The notes: a model not told the origin generated them from the sequence alone. 64,000 bases of DNA from Halichoerus grypus (GCF_964656455.1 NC_135718.1:46810014-46874013); one strand, 5' to 3'; positions 11,401 through 22,200 are shown, counted from the first letter of the stretch. Translations and numbers: made by a program.

Positions 11401-14400
11401 TCTCTCCCTTCGCTCCTTTGTCCCCAGGAGCACCTCTGTCCCCCTTCAGTCCCGGGGGCCCTTTGGCACCTGGAGGTCCCGGTGGACCCATGGCTCCAGC
11501 AGGTCCTGGGATCACAGAAGAAGAGCTGGGTGAGCTCCGTACACGTTTTCCAGCATTTTCAGCCTCCCAGTACAGGGACCATCCAACTGGCCCATGGTCC
11601 CCCTTCCCCCATACAGACTGTTCCCAGAACCCAGCCATGCACCCTCTCCTTACGCTGACTGTCTCATCACCCAAAGACCCACCTCTCTGGCACCTAGACT
11701 AGCCCTGTTGCTCACGTGTCACTCTCCCTCGATGCAGACAGCTCCCAGAGCCCAGCAGTCACCCTCCTTGGACATAGACTCTCCCCTCCTGGTCACGCCA
11801 GCTCTGACGTGATGAGTGGCGGTGGTGGAGAGATGGCCATGGGCAGCACCAGGGGGACACAAGGGAACCGGAGCCCGGCCCTAGCCCCTTCCATCACTCA
11901 CCTGCTGCCCCGGCACTCCCAGGGGCTCCGTGCTCACCCGGGGCACCTCTCTCTCCTTTAACACCTGTGGGACCTTGTGTCCCCGCAGAGCCCGGCTTGC
12001 CGGCCACACCCGCTTCTCCTGAGGAAGGAACCAATTGGGACAAATGTTGCTGAGAGTGTGTTCAGTCCTGGAGTTTTCACCCACCGCTCCAGGGGGAGAG
12101 AGCCAACTGGGGAGAAGGTGCCCCTTACGGGGCTTCCTCCAGGGAGGTGAACAGGAAAACGCCACCATTGTGGGAAGCGGGGGGAGGAAGGGGCCACGAC
12201 TCGGCCTTACCCAGCGCTGACCGTCTGGGCTTTTCCTGGCCCTCCGAGCTTGCTGCCTGAGGTCCCAGCCCGGACCGCCACCATACTCCTCCCCTCTCCC
12301 TCCCAGACCAGCCACATATCAACCACCTACCTTTGGGCCCGGCCTCTCCTTTAGGGCCAGGTGGGCCTTGAGGTCCTACGTTCCCCTGCTTCCCTGATGG
12401 ACCCTCTCTGCCAGCTGAACCAGGCACGCCTCGAGGTCCCGGAGGTCCTGGGGAAGAAGACCACCCTGGTCAGTGGCGCTAAACCTTGTTGGCGGGGGAG
12501 CACATGAAAAAACGAGAGCAATGATAGAAGTGAGAGAGGCAGCCGTGGTACTTTCCAGGCTTCTCTGAGATAACCCAGTGCCACCTTCACAACAACCTTC
12601 TTCCTTCTCCCTGGGATGGGATCTGTGCATGTCTACTGGCAAATCCCAGGGTCGGCAGCAGCACCTGCAGACAGCCGAACTCCATGCGCAGCTGCTCACC
12701 AGATGGTCCGGAGTCTCCCTTTGGTCCAGGCTCTCCCGCAAAGCCATTGTCCCCTTTGGGCCCAACTAGGCCAGCTGGTCCAGGCATCCCGGGTCTCCCT
12801 ACAGCTCCTGGCAAACCTGTAGCAGCAGAAGAGATGGGTATAAACCTGGCCTTGGGCCCAGGAGGAGCCAGATGCCTCTAATGTCAGGCCCCTTGCATGC
12901 CTTCAAGGTTCTACTTGAAGAGACATTCCATCTCCACACTCCTTGGTCCAGTGGTGATCCAGGAAATGGGTGTCCCCATCCCCATTTTACAGGTGAGAAA
13001 ACAGGCCAGCCAGAGTTGGCTGTGGATTCAAGCCAAGACCCATCCGACTTGGCTTGTTCACGGTATTTACAGCCGGAAATCTGTCAGCATTTACCCTTGA
13101 TCATGGACTCCTTGTTCTCGCCTTCCCAGAACCAAAGTTTCTATCAGAAATGACACCTGGCACTAATCACCAGGAAACTGCAAATCAAAACCACAATGAG
13201 ATACCACCTCACACCTGTTAGAATGGTTATTATCAAAAAAGACAAGAGATAACAAGCGTTGGCCAGGATGTGGAGAAAAGGAAACCCCTGTGCACTGTTG
13301 GTGGGAATGTAAATCGGTGCAGCCACTGTGGGAAACAGAATGAAGGTTCCTCAAAAAATTAAAAGTACAATTACTATATGATCCAGCAATTCCCCTTCTG
13401 GGTATTTATCTAAAGGAAGCAAGAACACTAATTCAAAAAGATATCTGCACCCCCATGTTCGTTGCGGCATTGTTTACAGTAGCCAAGACATGGAGACGGC
13501 TTAGAGCCTAGATGTCCATTGATGAATGAGTGGATGGAGAAAATGCAGGTGTATATATGATGGAATATTCCTCAGCCATAACAAAGAACGAAATCTTGCC
13601 ATTTGCAACAACATGGATGGACTTTGGGGGCATTATGGTAGATGAAATTAAGTCAGACAGAGAAAGACAAATCCCATATGATCTCATTTATATGTGGAAT
13701 CTAAACAGACAAGCCAACCAACAAACAAAAACAACAAACTCATAGATACAGAGAACAGATTGGTGATTGCCAGAGGTGGGCTTGGGAAGTGGGCAGAATG
13801 GCTCACGGTGGTCGAAAGATACAAATGTCCAGTTATAAAATAAGTTCTGGGGATGTCATGTAGAGCATGGCAACTAGAGTTAATAATACCGTATTGTATA
13901 TGTGAAAGTTGCTCAGAGAGTAGATCTTTTTTCTTTTTCTTTTCTTTTTTTTTTTTGTGAGTAAAGTGATAGAAGTTTATTAAGCAAGGATACAGAAAAA
14001 AGCTCTCAGGAGTGAGACGGGTCCTGCCACTGAGGGCATTTAGGGTTGGTCTTTTATAAACAGCTAACCAGGGACCTTAAATCCTTTTATCCTCTCTATA
14101 TCACCATTGAGCAAGGACTAGTGATAACACCTTCAATGGCTTACTTCCTTTTTAGGGTCTGGTTATTCTTTGTTGGTCACAGGTGATTATCATAAAAAAA
14201 GACACCCACCCCACATGCTTAGGCAGGGTGGTCCGGTTTGTTCCCTTATCTCTTGTTTCCCCATACCCCGACATTTTTGGGATTTCTGTGAGCCTGATCA
14301 CATAGCTCCCTATCTATCTCTCCCTACCTAGCCCCGCCTGTCCCTTACTCATTCTTCCCCCTGGAAATAGTAACCCTTACTGCCATTAGGGAGTGGGACA

Positions 14401-17400
14401 GTGACCACTCTGGCTGCTTCCTGCTGAACTGGGACGGCGGGCTGTGCGGCAGTTAGAATCTATGCAGGAGTCGGTCCAGAGGCCCGCGGTATGGCTCCAG
14501 GGGGTCATGATGGACAGCAAACGGTACATGCATCAGCACATGCAAAAGGATGAACATAAAACAAGTATTAGGCCCCAAATTATGATCACATTCCTTAGAT
14601 AAGATCCCCAATTACCAATTTTGTCAAATAGATTAGTAGATATCTTGATCTTATTTAATGGATCACAAATGTCCCCTATTAATTGGGACACCTGTAACGT
14701 TAGAACAACACATGAGGAAATCCCTCATACCCCTAGTAAATACTAGGCAGTCAATAGTGGCACCGTTCTGGAGAAGTCCCTCTCTGACTTCACTTAATTC
14801 TTGGCTGAGTACATCTAGCGCCTGGGAAGTAACATTTAGAGTCCTGCTGAGCAAGCATACTGTTTTGCTTATTTTATGTAAGTCCTGGAAGTCCCATAGT
14901 GAGTTCTGAGGCTCTTTTTACCAGGAGGGCTGTGGTATGTTGTATGTTTGGCTAAAGCCTTTGTTTGCAAGTGTACATCAATAGAGGCAGCTGCTAGGAT
15001 AAATGACTATGAGATAAAACTATCAAGAAGTTCTCTTTGTAAGGCGCGCCTGGGTGGCTCAGTTGTTAAGCATCTGCCTTCGGCTCAGGTCATGGTCCCA
15101 GGGTCCTGGGATCGAGCCCCGCATCGGGCTCCCTGCTCCGCGGGAAGCCTGCTTCTCCCTCTACTTCTCTCCCCGCTTGTGTTCCCTCTCTCGCTGTGTC
15201 TCTCTCTGTCAAATAAATAAATAAAATCTTAAAAAAAAAAAAAAAGAAGAAGTTCTCTTCGTTTAAGGTCTAGCCTTAACAGTATCTTAATCATAAGGAA
15301 TCACTGGCAAGTGGGAGAAGACTTGTCTCAGGATATAAGGGCATCCCCAAGTACATTATCCAATTGAATCATAAAGAAAATGGGATCATCCATTATCTCT
15401 GTAAGCCCATAGTTAATCCCATGCAGTGGGGTAAGCTCTGGCTTCAAAAGAGCAATTTTTGTTATCCCAGCCACATAGAATTGATCAAGGTTCTAGTTGA
15501 GTTATATAATCGTTGGGGAATCAAATCCTTTTTTTTTTTTTTTTTTTCCGTTTAAATAATCATATGCCCATGGGGTCCTGTTACTATCCCCACAGAATAA
15601 CAAGCAAGATTGCCTATACATGAGCTATTGTGGCAATTTCTCTGAGGTTTACCTCACGTCAGAGAGTAGATCTTTTTTATATATACATATATATTTTTTA
15701 AGATTTTATTTATTTATTTGAGAGAGAGAGAGAGAGAAACAGCATGAGAGGGGAGAGGGTCAGAGGGAGAAGCAGGCTCCTTGCCGAGCCGGGAGCCCGA
15801 TGTGGGACTTGATCCCAGGACTCCAGGATCATGACCTGAGCCGAAGGCAGTCGCCCAACCAACTGAGCCACCCAGGTGCCCCCAGAGAGTAGATCTTAAA
15901 AGTTCTTATCACAACAAGAAAAAAATTGTACTATGTGTGGTAACAGACGTTGACAAGACTTCTTGCAGTGATCATCTCACAATTCGTGCAAATATTGAAT
16001 CACTGTTATACATCAGAAACGAAGACAATGTTATATGGCAATTATACCTCAATAAAAAAAAGCAAAAGCAATGCAATATGCTCTTGAAACCATAGAAAAG
16101 AGACCAAATTGTTACCTAATGTATCCCTATGCACAACGGGATCCTGTTTCACAAGTACGTACACGGTGTGTAGGGCGTGCACGTGCAGGACGTACTGGGA
16201 AAGACACAGAAGCGGATACAGAGGCGTGACCAGCTTTCCTTCCTAGTGACACAAGGTCATGGTAACTTTCTTGTTGTTTCTTTAGTGGCCACAAATTATT
16301 TTTGTATTGGAAAAATGATCAAGCATTTTTAGAAAGACGTGTTACCTCCAGAAGGGCTGCCTAGGCCTGACATTACTCAAGATTTACCCCCAAAAGATTA
16401 ACGGGAGCAGATGACTCTCAATGTTTAAGAGTTTTACACTCAGTTCTGTTCTTTTGGTTATTCTTTTTTTTTTTTTACTGAGGTGAAATTCATATAACAT
16501 TAACCTTTTCTTTTTTTTTTTAAAGATTTTATTTATTTGTTTGACAGAGAGAGACACAGCTAGAGAGGGAACACAAGTAGGGGGAGTGGAAGAGGGAGAA
16601 GCAGGCTTCCCACCGAGCAGGGAGCCCGATGCGGGGCTCGATCCCAGGACCCTGGGATCATGACCTGAGCCGAAGGCAGACGCTTAACGACTGAGCCACC
16701 CAGGCGCCCCATATTAACCTTTTCAAAGCACACAGTTCAGTGGCAGTTAGCTCACTCACTCACTCACTCCTCTATTAAGTTCAAAATCATTTCATCACCC
16801 CTCATAAAAACCATAGCCACTAAGCCATCACCCCCAATTCCCCCTCCTCCCAGCCCCTGGACGCCACTACTCTGCTTTCTGTCTCTATTTTCTATTTTGG
16901 ACATTTCATATACATGGATTCCTACGACTTATGACCTTTGACGTCTGGCTTTTGTAACTTGGGGGTGACGTCCCTGAGTGCCATCCACTTGACAGTGTGT
17001 CTCAGCACTTTATTTCCTTTTATGGCTGAGTCATGTTCCACCATATGGACAGAGCACATCTTGTTCGTCCATTCACCCATCGCCAGGCCTTTGGGCTGTT
17101 GTGAATAAAGCCGCTATAAACATTCACGTGCAAAAAGAAATGACACCTGACAGGTGGTGCTGACTTCTTCATTCACTTACTTGTTCACTAAGAAGCCAGG
17201 GAATACAACCGTGGGCCCGGCGCTGGGCGAGATGCAAATGTTAGCCCCAGGTCCCGGTCTGCACGGGATTTGTGATAGGATTTTCAACTGTGAGACACAG
17301 CCCATGAGTGAGGAAGACAATTCACAAGATGTCCCTCGTCCTGTCACATCATCACCCCAACCCCAGCACGCACACATGCCCAGAGCTCTCTTCCTAGAGG

Positions 17401-20400
17401 AAGAAATGGGACTTTAGGGTGAGGAGGATTTAGAGAGAATTGCAGAGGAAAGGGGACATGTTAGACCTAGAAAACGTGCTCCCAGGGGAGGAGCGACCAG
17501 GCCAGCCTGGGCAAGAATGAGCCGGTGGCGGGGGGCTGGTGCCTGGGATGGGTGGTTGAGAAGCTCTGTGCTGGGCGTGGTGTCCTGCTTCTAGTTATGA
17601 TCCTCACTGGGAATGCACTGGAAGCAGAGAGAGTTATGGGTTGGGCCCCACATCCCATGTCCAACAGGTCACACTGTGCTGGGGCAGAAATGTCCTGCCC
17701 CTAGATTGAGCCTCTCTTGGGCTCCACCCTGGCTGGGCTGGGGACAGGTAGAAGGAGCGGTAGAGGTCTCCCATCCATGGTGCACAAGCCCTGGAGGCCG
17801 GGAGAAGGGACCCAGGCAAGCACCCATGCCTCCAAAAGCACTAATTTTGGGGCGCCTGGGTGGCTCAGCCAGTTAAGCATCTGCCTTCAGCTCAGGTCAT
17901 GATCCCAGGGTCCTGGGATCGAGCCCCATGTGGGGCTCCCTGCTCAGTGGAGATCCTGCTTCTCCCTCTTCCCCTCCCCGCTGCTTGTGCTCTCTCATGC
18001 TCTCTCTCTCTCAAATAAATAAATAAAATCTTAAAAAAAAAAAAAGCACCAATTTTGCATCCTAGTGTCCCCCAAAGGCCAGCCCTGTACCTCAGTATGC
18101 CCTGAAGTGAAGCTTTAAGGACCAGCAGTGTGGCCAGTCTTCACCACAGTAAATCCCTCCTCTCCTTTCATTTTCCCTTCCTTTATTCCACAAGTACTCG
18201 CTGAAACTTCTACTGTGCACAAGACAGCATCTTGATGTTGGGACACGCCAGGGAAAGCAGCAGACACAAAAGCAGATCCCTTCCTCTTGGAGCTTAAACC
18301 CAACTGCATAGAAAGAGATCCTAAAAATTAAAATGTACAACCTAGGGTTTATTAGATCAGAATAAGTGCCACAGAGGAAAAATAAAGCACAGAGAGTGTC
18401 GGAAGGGAGCGCAGTGTCTTCTAAGTAGGGTGGTCAGGGACAGACTCGCGGAGAAGGTGGTCTGTGAGGAAAGCCGGGAGGAAGGTGAGGAGTGACCCAC
18501 GAGGGCAGCTATGGGGAGAGCAGTGACAGGGCCTCAAGTAGGTGGGGGGCTGAATGTGGTTAGGGATCAGCAAGGAGCCAGTGTGGCCAGAGGAGAAGGA
18601 GGCGAGGTCAAAGAAGTAGGCAGGGGTGGAGTGCCTGTGGGCTGCTGAGGAGTGTGCGGTTTTATTCTGAGGGAGATGCGTGCCCCTGGAGGGACGCTCT
18701 TGCTGAATCCTTCTGGGAAGGAATCTTGGAGGTGCTGAGGAATAAGGGGACTGTCCCTGGAAATACAGCCCCCAAAACAGGGTGGGGTCTTATGGACCAT
18801 CCATGATATGCCTGAGGCATTACCGTAGTGACCCGACTCCACCCTCCACCTCTGCTCAAGGCTCTCTTCTCTCTGGCCTATCTGGAACCCTGTGCGTCAG
18901 CATCTGCAGGGGACATTGTCATAAGTCCAGACTCTAACCCCAGCCAGACTTCCTTGGGTCGGGATTCTGAGGTGCTCCAAGCTCTCTAGGAAATTCTCAG
19001 ACCCATGATGGTTGAACAACTCGTGTGCCTGCAATCCGGGAGCCAGAGTGCAGCTTGGTTCCTGGGCCCAACTGTGTACGGTTCTTTCTCCAAGCACCAA
19101 CCCAAGGCCAGGCTTGGCACGTGCATAGGTTGGGGGGGAGGCATCTGCACAAAAGAGGGGGGCTCAGCCACACTCGATGCTGCAGCGTCACAGGGCCACT
19201 ATAGGAAAAGGCACCCCTGGGATTTAATTCAGGGCCCCTCTGAGAGTTGGAGAGATCGGGGATTCTCCAAGATGCGGACACCCTGAATACCACCCTTCTT
19301 CTGAGTTCCCTTCCAGGTGGCCTTCCCCAAGCCCCAGGCCATTTACGTTGGGAGCCACTTTCTGTCTGTAAAGGATGGACAGATAGATACTCGCTTGTCC
19401 CTTACCCTACAAAGCCTGGAGATGTTACCCATTCTTTCCACCTTAAATGTTGTTAGTTTCCTTCCTCCCCAACCAAAATGCAAACTCCTGAACGATAAAG
19501 ACCACAGTAGATCCCACCATAGCCGTAGCCCAGTGCCTGCAGGTCCCTTGTCTTAGTTGTTGCTTCACTGAATTCTGACACCTTGCCGCTGAGACTCAGA
19601 TAATTCCCTTAATAATCAGTACCTTTGGGAACCTCAGGAGAATTCACCTGATTGGACCAGCAGGAACATGCACCTTCATCTTGACAACTTAACAAAAAAG
19701 TTAAACCTTGGCTCAGTTATTCGTCACTGTGTGGTCGATATTATTCCCATTTATAGATGAGCAAACAGACTCGGGGACACTGGCTTGTCCCAGGGTAGGT
19801 CTCTGCTGTGGAGATGGAGCTAGCTGTCTGGCACAGATCTGTCTGATGCACAAGCCCGTGTCTTTTCCCCTCCACACTGGGTGTCATTTGGCCTTTCTGC
19901 GTCACCATGTTCTCACCTGCCAAATGTGAGTCATATGTTGTTTCTTGTGAAACATTTGGTAGGGTTAAATGAATTACTCAGTGATGCCCAAGCACAAGGC
20001 TAGGAGAAAGAAATGTGAGCTCCCTTTCATTCTCTCCGTAATGTATTAGGGTAAATCCTTTTGATCAGACCTGAGTCTGGGGCCACTGAGCCTCCTTCTT
20101 TCCCATTCTTCATGCAGTATTAAAAATATTTATCTCCTCGCACAGACACCATTTAATCTGGAGGACCAACTGTTAAGTCCCTGGAGCTGGGTTCTGGAGA
20201 ACCACAAATTCCATGTCCCCACTATTTCCTCATTCTTGGGGTGGGAGGAATCAGAAGAATCCGGGGGAGGAGTCAGGGCAACTGGTAAGGGAGGGAGGCA
20301 CCTGGGGGCTCAGAACAGCTGGTCATTTTTCAAATGGTAAAACAGCATTTCAGAAGGACCGAATGTCTCAGGGAAACCCACCCCCTGAGGAGGAAGAAGT

Positions 20401-20703
20401 CCACCTCTGAGCCTTCCACAGCAGAACAACCAGCGTTTCTGGATTGGTTACAATTCCAATGCCCACCCCATTCCACCAGGACGAGCCCATGGTCCCAGCT
20501 CTACCTGGATCCCCCTTCTCGCCCCGGGGGCCCTCTCTTCCATCCCGTCCATCACGACCGGGCAGGCCATTCTCCACAGGGTTACACATGACCAGGGTGC
20601 AGGTGCCGGCCACTGCTCTCTGGGAATAGGTCTTCATTTCTGCTCCCAGTGACCTCAGGGGCTGTGTGAGCAGGATCAGCATGGAGAGAGGGAGGAGAAG
20701 CAT
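8043..20703 (-). CDS. Surfactant protein D (spliced, 7 coding exons)
   Basis: Secreted collectin of lung and mucosa that binds microbial glycans in a calcium-dependent way. Coding exons on the minus strand are 20703-20505, 12816-12700, 12447-12331, 12018-11902, 11505-11389, 10780-10697 and 8419-8043. All junctions are GT-AG and in phase, and the product has 375 residues, the same length as human SP-D. Domains: signal peptide 1-20; N-terminal segment with oligomerising Cys35 and Cys40; collagen 46-222 (59 Gly-X-Y triplets, no interruption); coiled-coil neck about 223-250; C-type lectin domain about 251-375 with Cys281, Cys351, Cys365 and Cys373. The calcium ligands Glu341, Asn343, Glu349, Asn361 and Asp362 (321, 323, 329, 341, 342 in mature numbering) are all present. 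Unusual points are the lost Asn90 sequon, an Asn-Phe-Thr sequon at 323, and Asn344-Asn345 and Lys363 near the sugar site. No disruption is seen. Confidence 0.97.
8625..8735 (+). repeat. MIR-like ancient SINE
   Basis: Contains the typical 'ACAGATGAGGACCCTGGAGCTCAGGGAGGTTAAGTAA' style core followed by 'CCCCAAGTCACA'. The copy is diverged and incomplete. Confidence 0.6.
9105..9225 (-). repeat. MIR-like ancient SINE
   Basis: Reverse-complement MIR pattern: GGGAATCAGAAGCCAGGGTT-like start, then AAAGTCACTTCCC and CCTCATCTCTAAAGTGGGG. Confidence 0.6.
9500..9620. repeat. Degenerate CACACG/GCATAC-rich tract
   Basis: Imperfect tandem runs of ACACGTGCATAC-like units within the last SFTPD intron. They read as an eroded microsatellite. 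Confidence 0.4.
10505..10680. repeat. Degenerate CCCAGACC-type minisatellite
   Basis: Repeated short units of the CCAGACC/CCAGCCC/CCAAACCC kind run up to about 20 bases from the neck exon donor. No exact period is obvious. Confidence 0.4.
10697..10780 (-). CDS. SFTPD exon: coiled-coil neck
   Basis: 84-bp exon with a CTTCGGCAG acceptor and a GTAAGT donor. It encodes residues 224-250 plus two split codons. A Leu/Val heptad pattern (Leu-Arg-Arg-Gln-Val-Glu-Ala-Leu and following) trimerises the lectin heads, and the exon ends at Gln-Tyr-Arg-Lys just before the lectin domain. Confidence 0.96.
11389..11505 (-). CDS. SFTPD collagen exon 4 of 4
   Basis: 117-bp collagen exon, residues 185-222, in Gly-X-Y register. 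It has a GATCCCAG acceptor and a GTAAGG donor. The last codon is split and becomes Asp223, where the collagen repeat ends and the neck begins. Confidence 0.97.
11902..12018 (-). CDS. SFTPD collagen exon 3 of 4
   Basis: 117-bp collagen exon, residues 146-183, with a CCTTCCTCAG acceptor and a GTGAGT donor. The Gly-X-Y register is unbroken and includes Lys-Gly-Glu-Arg and Gly-Glu-His triplets. Confidence 0.97.
12331..12447 (-). CDS. SFTPD collagen exon 2 of 4
   Basis: 117-bp collagen exon, residues 107-144, with a CTTCCCCAG acceptor and a GTAGGT donor. Gly-X-Y register is unbroken. Confidence 0.97.
12700..12816 (-). CDS. SFTPD collagen exon 1 of 4
   Basis: 117-bp collagen exon, residues 68-105, with a CTGCTACAG acceptor and a GTGAGC donor. 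It contains Gly-Asp-Asn90-Gly-Phe-Ala. The human protein has Asn-Gly-Ser at this place, the conserved N-glycan site, so the sequon is absent here. Confidence 0.97.
12975..13045 (+). repeat. MIR-like ancient SINE
   Basis: CCCATTTTACAGGTGAGAAAACAGG core in the MIR style, followed by a GTGGATTCAAGCC segment. Confidence 0.5.
13150..13933 (+). mobile_element. LINE-1 3' segment, left part
   Basis: Sense to the + strand and so antisense to SFTPD. It holds the end of ORF2 ('AAAACCACAATGAGATACCACC', 'GTTGGTGGGAATGTAAA', 'CCCATATGATCTCATTTATATG') and part of the 3' UTR. The frame is broken. It continues after two nested insertions at 15884-16060. Confidence 0.85.
13914..13932. repeat. Target duplication, left copy
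   Basis: CAGAGAGTAGATCTTTTTT. It recurs exactly at 15660-15678 and, as AGAGAGTAGATCTT, at 15884-15897. The pattern records two insertions into the same L1 site. Confidence 0.85.
13957..14273 (-). mobile_element. U3-R part of a retroviral LTR
   Basis: Minus strand: begins TGTCGGGG after an A-rich purine run, and ends at the poly(A) site 20 bases past AATAAA (+ TTTATT at 13976). U5 is missing, as expected for a polyadenylated transcript. Confidence 0.65.
15043..15245 (+). mobile_element. Can-SINE, long form, inside the ERV fragment
   Basis: Full-length copy with the flanks AAGAAGTTCTCTTTG / AAGAAGTTCTCTTCG. It is younger than the ERV insertion it interrupts. Confidence 0.9.
15685..15883 (-). 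mobile_element. Can-SINE, long form, inside the L1
   Basis: Reverse-oriented copy with GAGAGAG tract and GAGCCACCCAGGTGCCCCC end. The target duplication AGAGAGTAGATCTT lies on both sides (15661 and 15884), so it inserted before the ERV fragment reused the left copy. Confidence 0.9.
15884..16060 (+). mobile_element. LINE-1 3' UTR, right part
   Basis: Continuation of the L1 broken at 13933. It contains 'CATCTCACAATTCGTGC', 'ATTGAATCACTGTTATACA' and an 'ATTATACCTCAATAAAAAAA' terminus. Confidence 0.8.
16450..17140. mobile_element. Old LINE-like sequence with SINE insertion
   Basis: Contains 'TGAGGTGAAATTCATATAACATTAACC' and 'TTGTGAATAAAGCCGCTATAAACATTCACGTGCAAA', split by a SINE. I recognise these as ancient L1 (L1M-type) segments. 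The orientation is not certain. No coding frame survives. Confidence 0.55.
16510..16710 (-). mobile_element. Can-SINE, long form
   Basis: Reverse-oriented full-length copy with target duplication ATTAACCTTTTC on both sides. Confidence 0.92.
17850..18044 (+). mobile_element. Can-SINE, long form
   Basis: Full-length copy flanked by AGCACTAATTTT / AGCACCAATTTT, lying in SFTPD intron 2. Confidence 0.92.
18045..20356. other. SFTPD intron 2, unique sequence
   Basis: Mostly unique intronic DNA with a MIR-like fragment near 19735. Short open frames carry no recognisable domain. Confidence 0.5.
19735..19830 (+). repeat. MIR-like ancient SINE
   Basis: 'ATTCCCATTTATAGATGAGCAAACAGACTC' style core followed by a CTTGTCCCAGGGT segment. 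Confidence 0.5.
20357..20421 (+). repeat. 65-bp duplicated segment, copy 1
   Basis: Matches 22136-22200 at 62 of 65 positions. It lies in SFTPD intron 2, while the other copy lies in intron 1, so the pair brackets the signal-peptide exon. Confidence 0.9.
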
Positions 20704-20706
20704 GGC
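20505..20706 (-). CDS. SFTPD first coding exon (signal, N-terminus, collagen start)
   Basis: Exon 2 of the gene. The acceptor CATCTGCCTAG is followed by GCC and the ATG at 20703. It encodes residues 1-66: a hydrophobic signal peptide (Leu-rich, predicted cut after Gly20), Cys35 and Cys40 for disulfide-linked dodecamers, and the first collagen triplets from Gly46. The donor is GTAGAG and the exon ends in phase 1. Residue 31, the human Met/Thr polymorphic position, is Val here. Confidence 0.96.
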
Positions 20707-22135
20707 CTAGGCAGATGAACAGAAAGAGAAAGGACATGCTCTTGGTCCTAGGACATTGGTTAGGGCTTGGCCTGGCTCCTGAAGGTCAGGAGAAGTACCT
20801 CCCCACAACCCCCCTCCCTCCTGTGGGGCTCCCAAAACAGTGGAGGGACCAGGTGGGCATATGGTCTGGCCTGGGAGGGCACGAGTTACCCAGATGGAAC
20901 TCCTGACACGAGTTGACAGCAGTATCCACCTACTCTCAGATGCCCCGTGTTGTCCTTTCCTGTGTCTTCCCTGGGCACTGCCGTCGGCACCGGGGCTAGG
21001 ATGTAGAATTCCTCACTGAAGCCAGGATTCATGAAGCCATGAATCAGGAAGGATTCATTGGGTAGTTCTGGAAAGGACCTTTCCCCACCGGACCTCCTTC
21101 TCCCTGCCTGTATTATTAAGGTGGGTGGCTTAGCTCCGACAAGGCAAACCCGTTCCCTCTCACTTGCTGCCTTGGATGGACTAGCACTCGTGTCGTCTGC
21201 AGTGCTATTCTGAAAAGGAGTCAGAGTCCTGGATGCTTAGTGATGTCTGTCCTGAGCACAGGATGGGTATGTGGTTGCATGTTTTCCAGCTGATTAGCCA
21301 TCCCTGGACTAGACACTGTCTCCGTAAGGAAATTCCCACAGAGAACCCAGGTGAAAGTTCTCAGAGATATGAAGTTAGTAGCTGGAGAGCCCCTGGGACA
21401 CGTAGTATTCTGCTCCAACAACCTAAGAGAACTTAAAGAAAGGCCTCAGGGTAGAAGGGGACGTGTGAGATGGGTTCGGTCAGGGGAAGGCTAGTTTGGG
21501 GATAAGAAAGAGCAGGTGTCCAGTAGGGCATCCAGTTCCCAACTGACTGGGACGTAGGGACTAAGTGACACCAGGGCTGGTACAGGGCCTGAGTCACCTC
21601 CAATATTGGGCGTCTTTCCTCTCTCAGAGAGAAACTGTAAAGTTATGAGCATGGAAAGAGCTTGTGGGAGTTGCAGAGGCTAGGAACAAAGCCTGGGGGA
21701 CATACGCAAAGGAGGGGGTCACCAGGCCTTCACCGGACTTGTGGCAAAAGCTCGGTCATGAGCACCCAAGGACCCAGGCCGGAGCAAGGGCATCGTCCAC
21801 TTGTCGGCAGCTACCTCAACTCTGGGGCCCTGCACCCCAAATCTGGGGAAGAACAAAAGGCAGCAGGCATTCTGCCCAGCAGCTCAAGATGCCATAGAAG
21901 GCCCACAGTCCCCTGTAGCAGGAAGTGGCCTCGAAGAGAGCTAACTCACAGGTTTTCAGACCTACGGTTCAGATGAGGCGTTTCAGCTGGGGCGACAGAG
22001 GGAGTGCGCACAGCCACAGCCCCTCAGCCCACAGTGTTCGCGCCAAGCTTCCAGATTCAGATTTTATTGAGAAAAATGACTCCCCTGAAAATTAGTGACC
22101 TAGTCCAGTAAGTCTATTTTTTAAAGGAAACATTT

Positions 22136-22200
22136 GACCAAATGTGTCAGGGAAACCCACCCCCTGAGGAGGAAGAAGTCCACCTCTGAGCCTGCCACAG
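22136..22200 (+). repeat. 65-bp duplicated segment, copy 2
   Basis: Direct copy of 20357-20421 with three mismatches. Its last 29 bases form the left arm of a palindrome. Confidence 0.9.

Larger units (their letters stand above)
13934..15659 (-). mobile_element. Poly-A-tailed retroviral transcript fragment (ERV, retrotransposed)
   Basis: On the minus strand the element reads: an env-like part with a transmembrane-subunit-like segment around 14854-14663, then an LTR start TGTCGGGG at 14273, U3, and an AATAAA at 13981-13976. About 20 bases later comes a poly(A) tract instead of U5. A 19-bp perfect target duplication flanks it. These features fit LINE-mediated insertion of a polyadenylated retroviral RNA, not integrase insertion. 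All frames are interrupted, and a SINE (15043-15245) sits inside. The env assignment rests on a short recognisable segment. Confidence 0.7.
12817..20504 (-). other. SFTPD intron 2 (about 7.7 kb)
   Basis: The largest SFTPD intron. It holds an L1 3' segment with nested insertions (13.15-16.06 kb), older LINE sequence (16.45-17.14 kb), four SINEs, MIR fragments and one copy of a 65-bp duplicated segment (20357-20421). I see no alternative exon. Confidence 0.85.
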
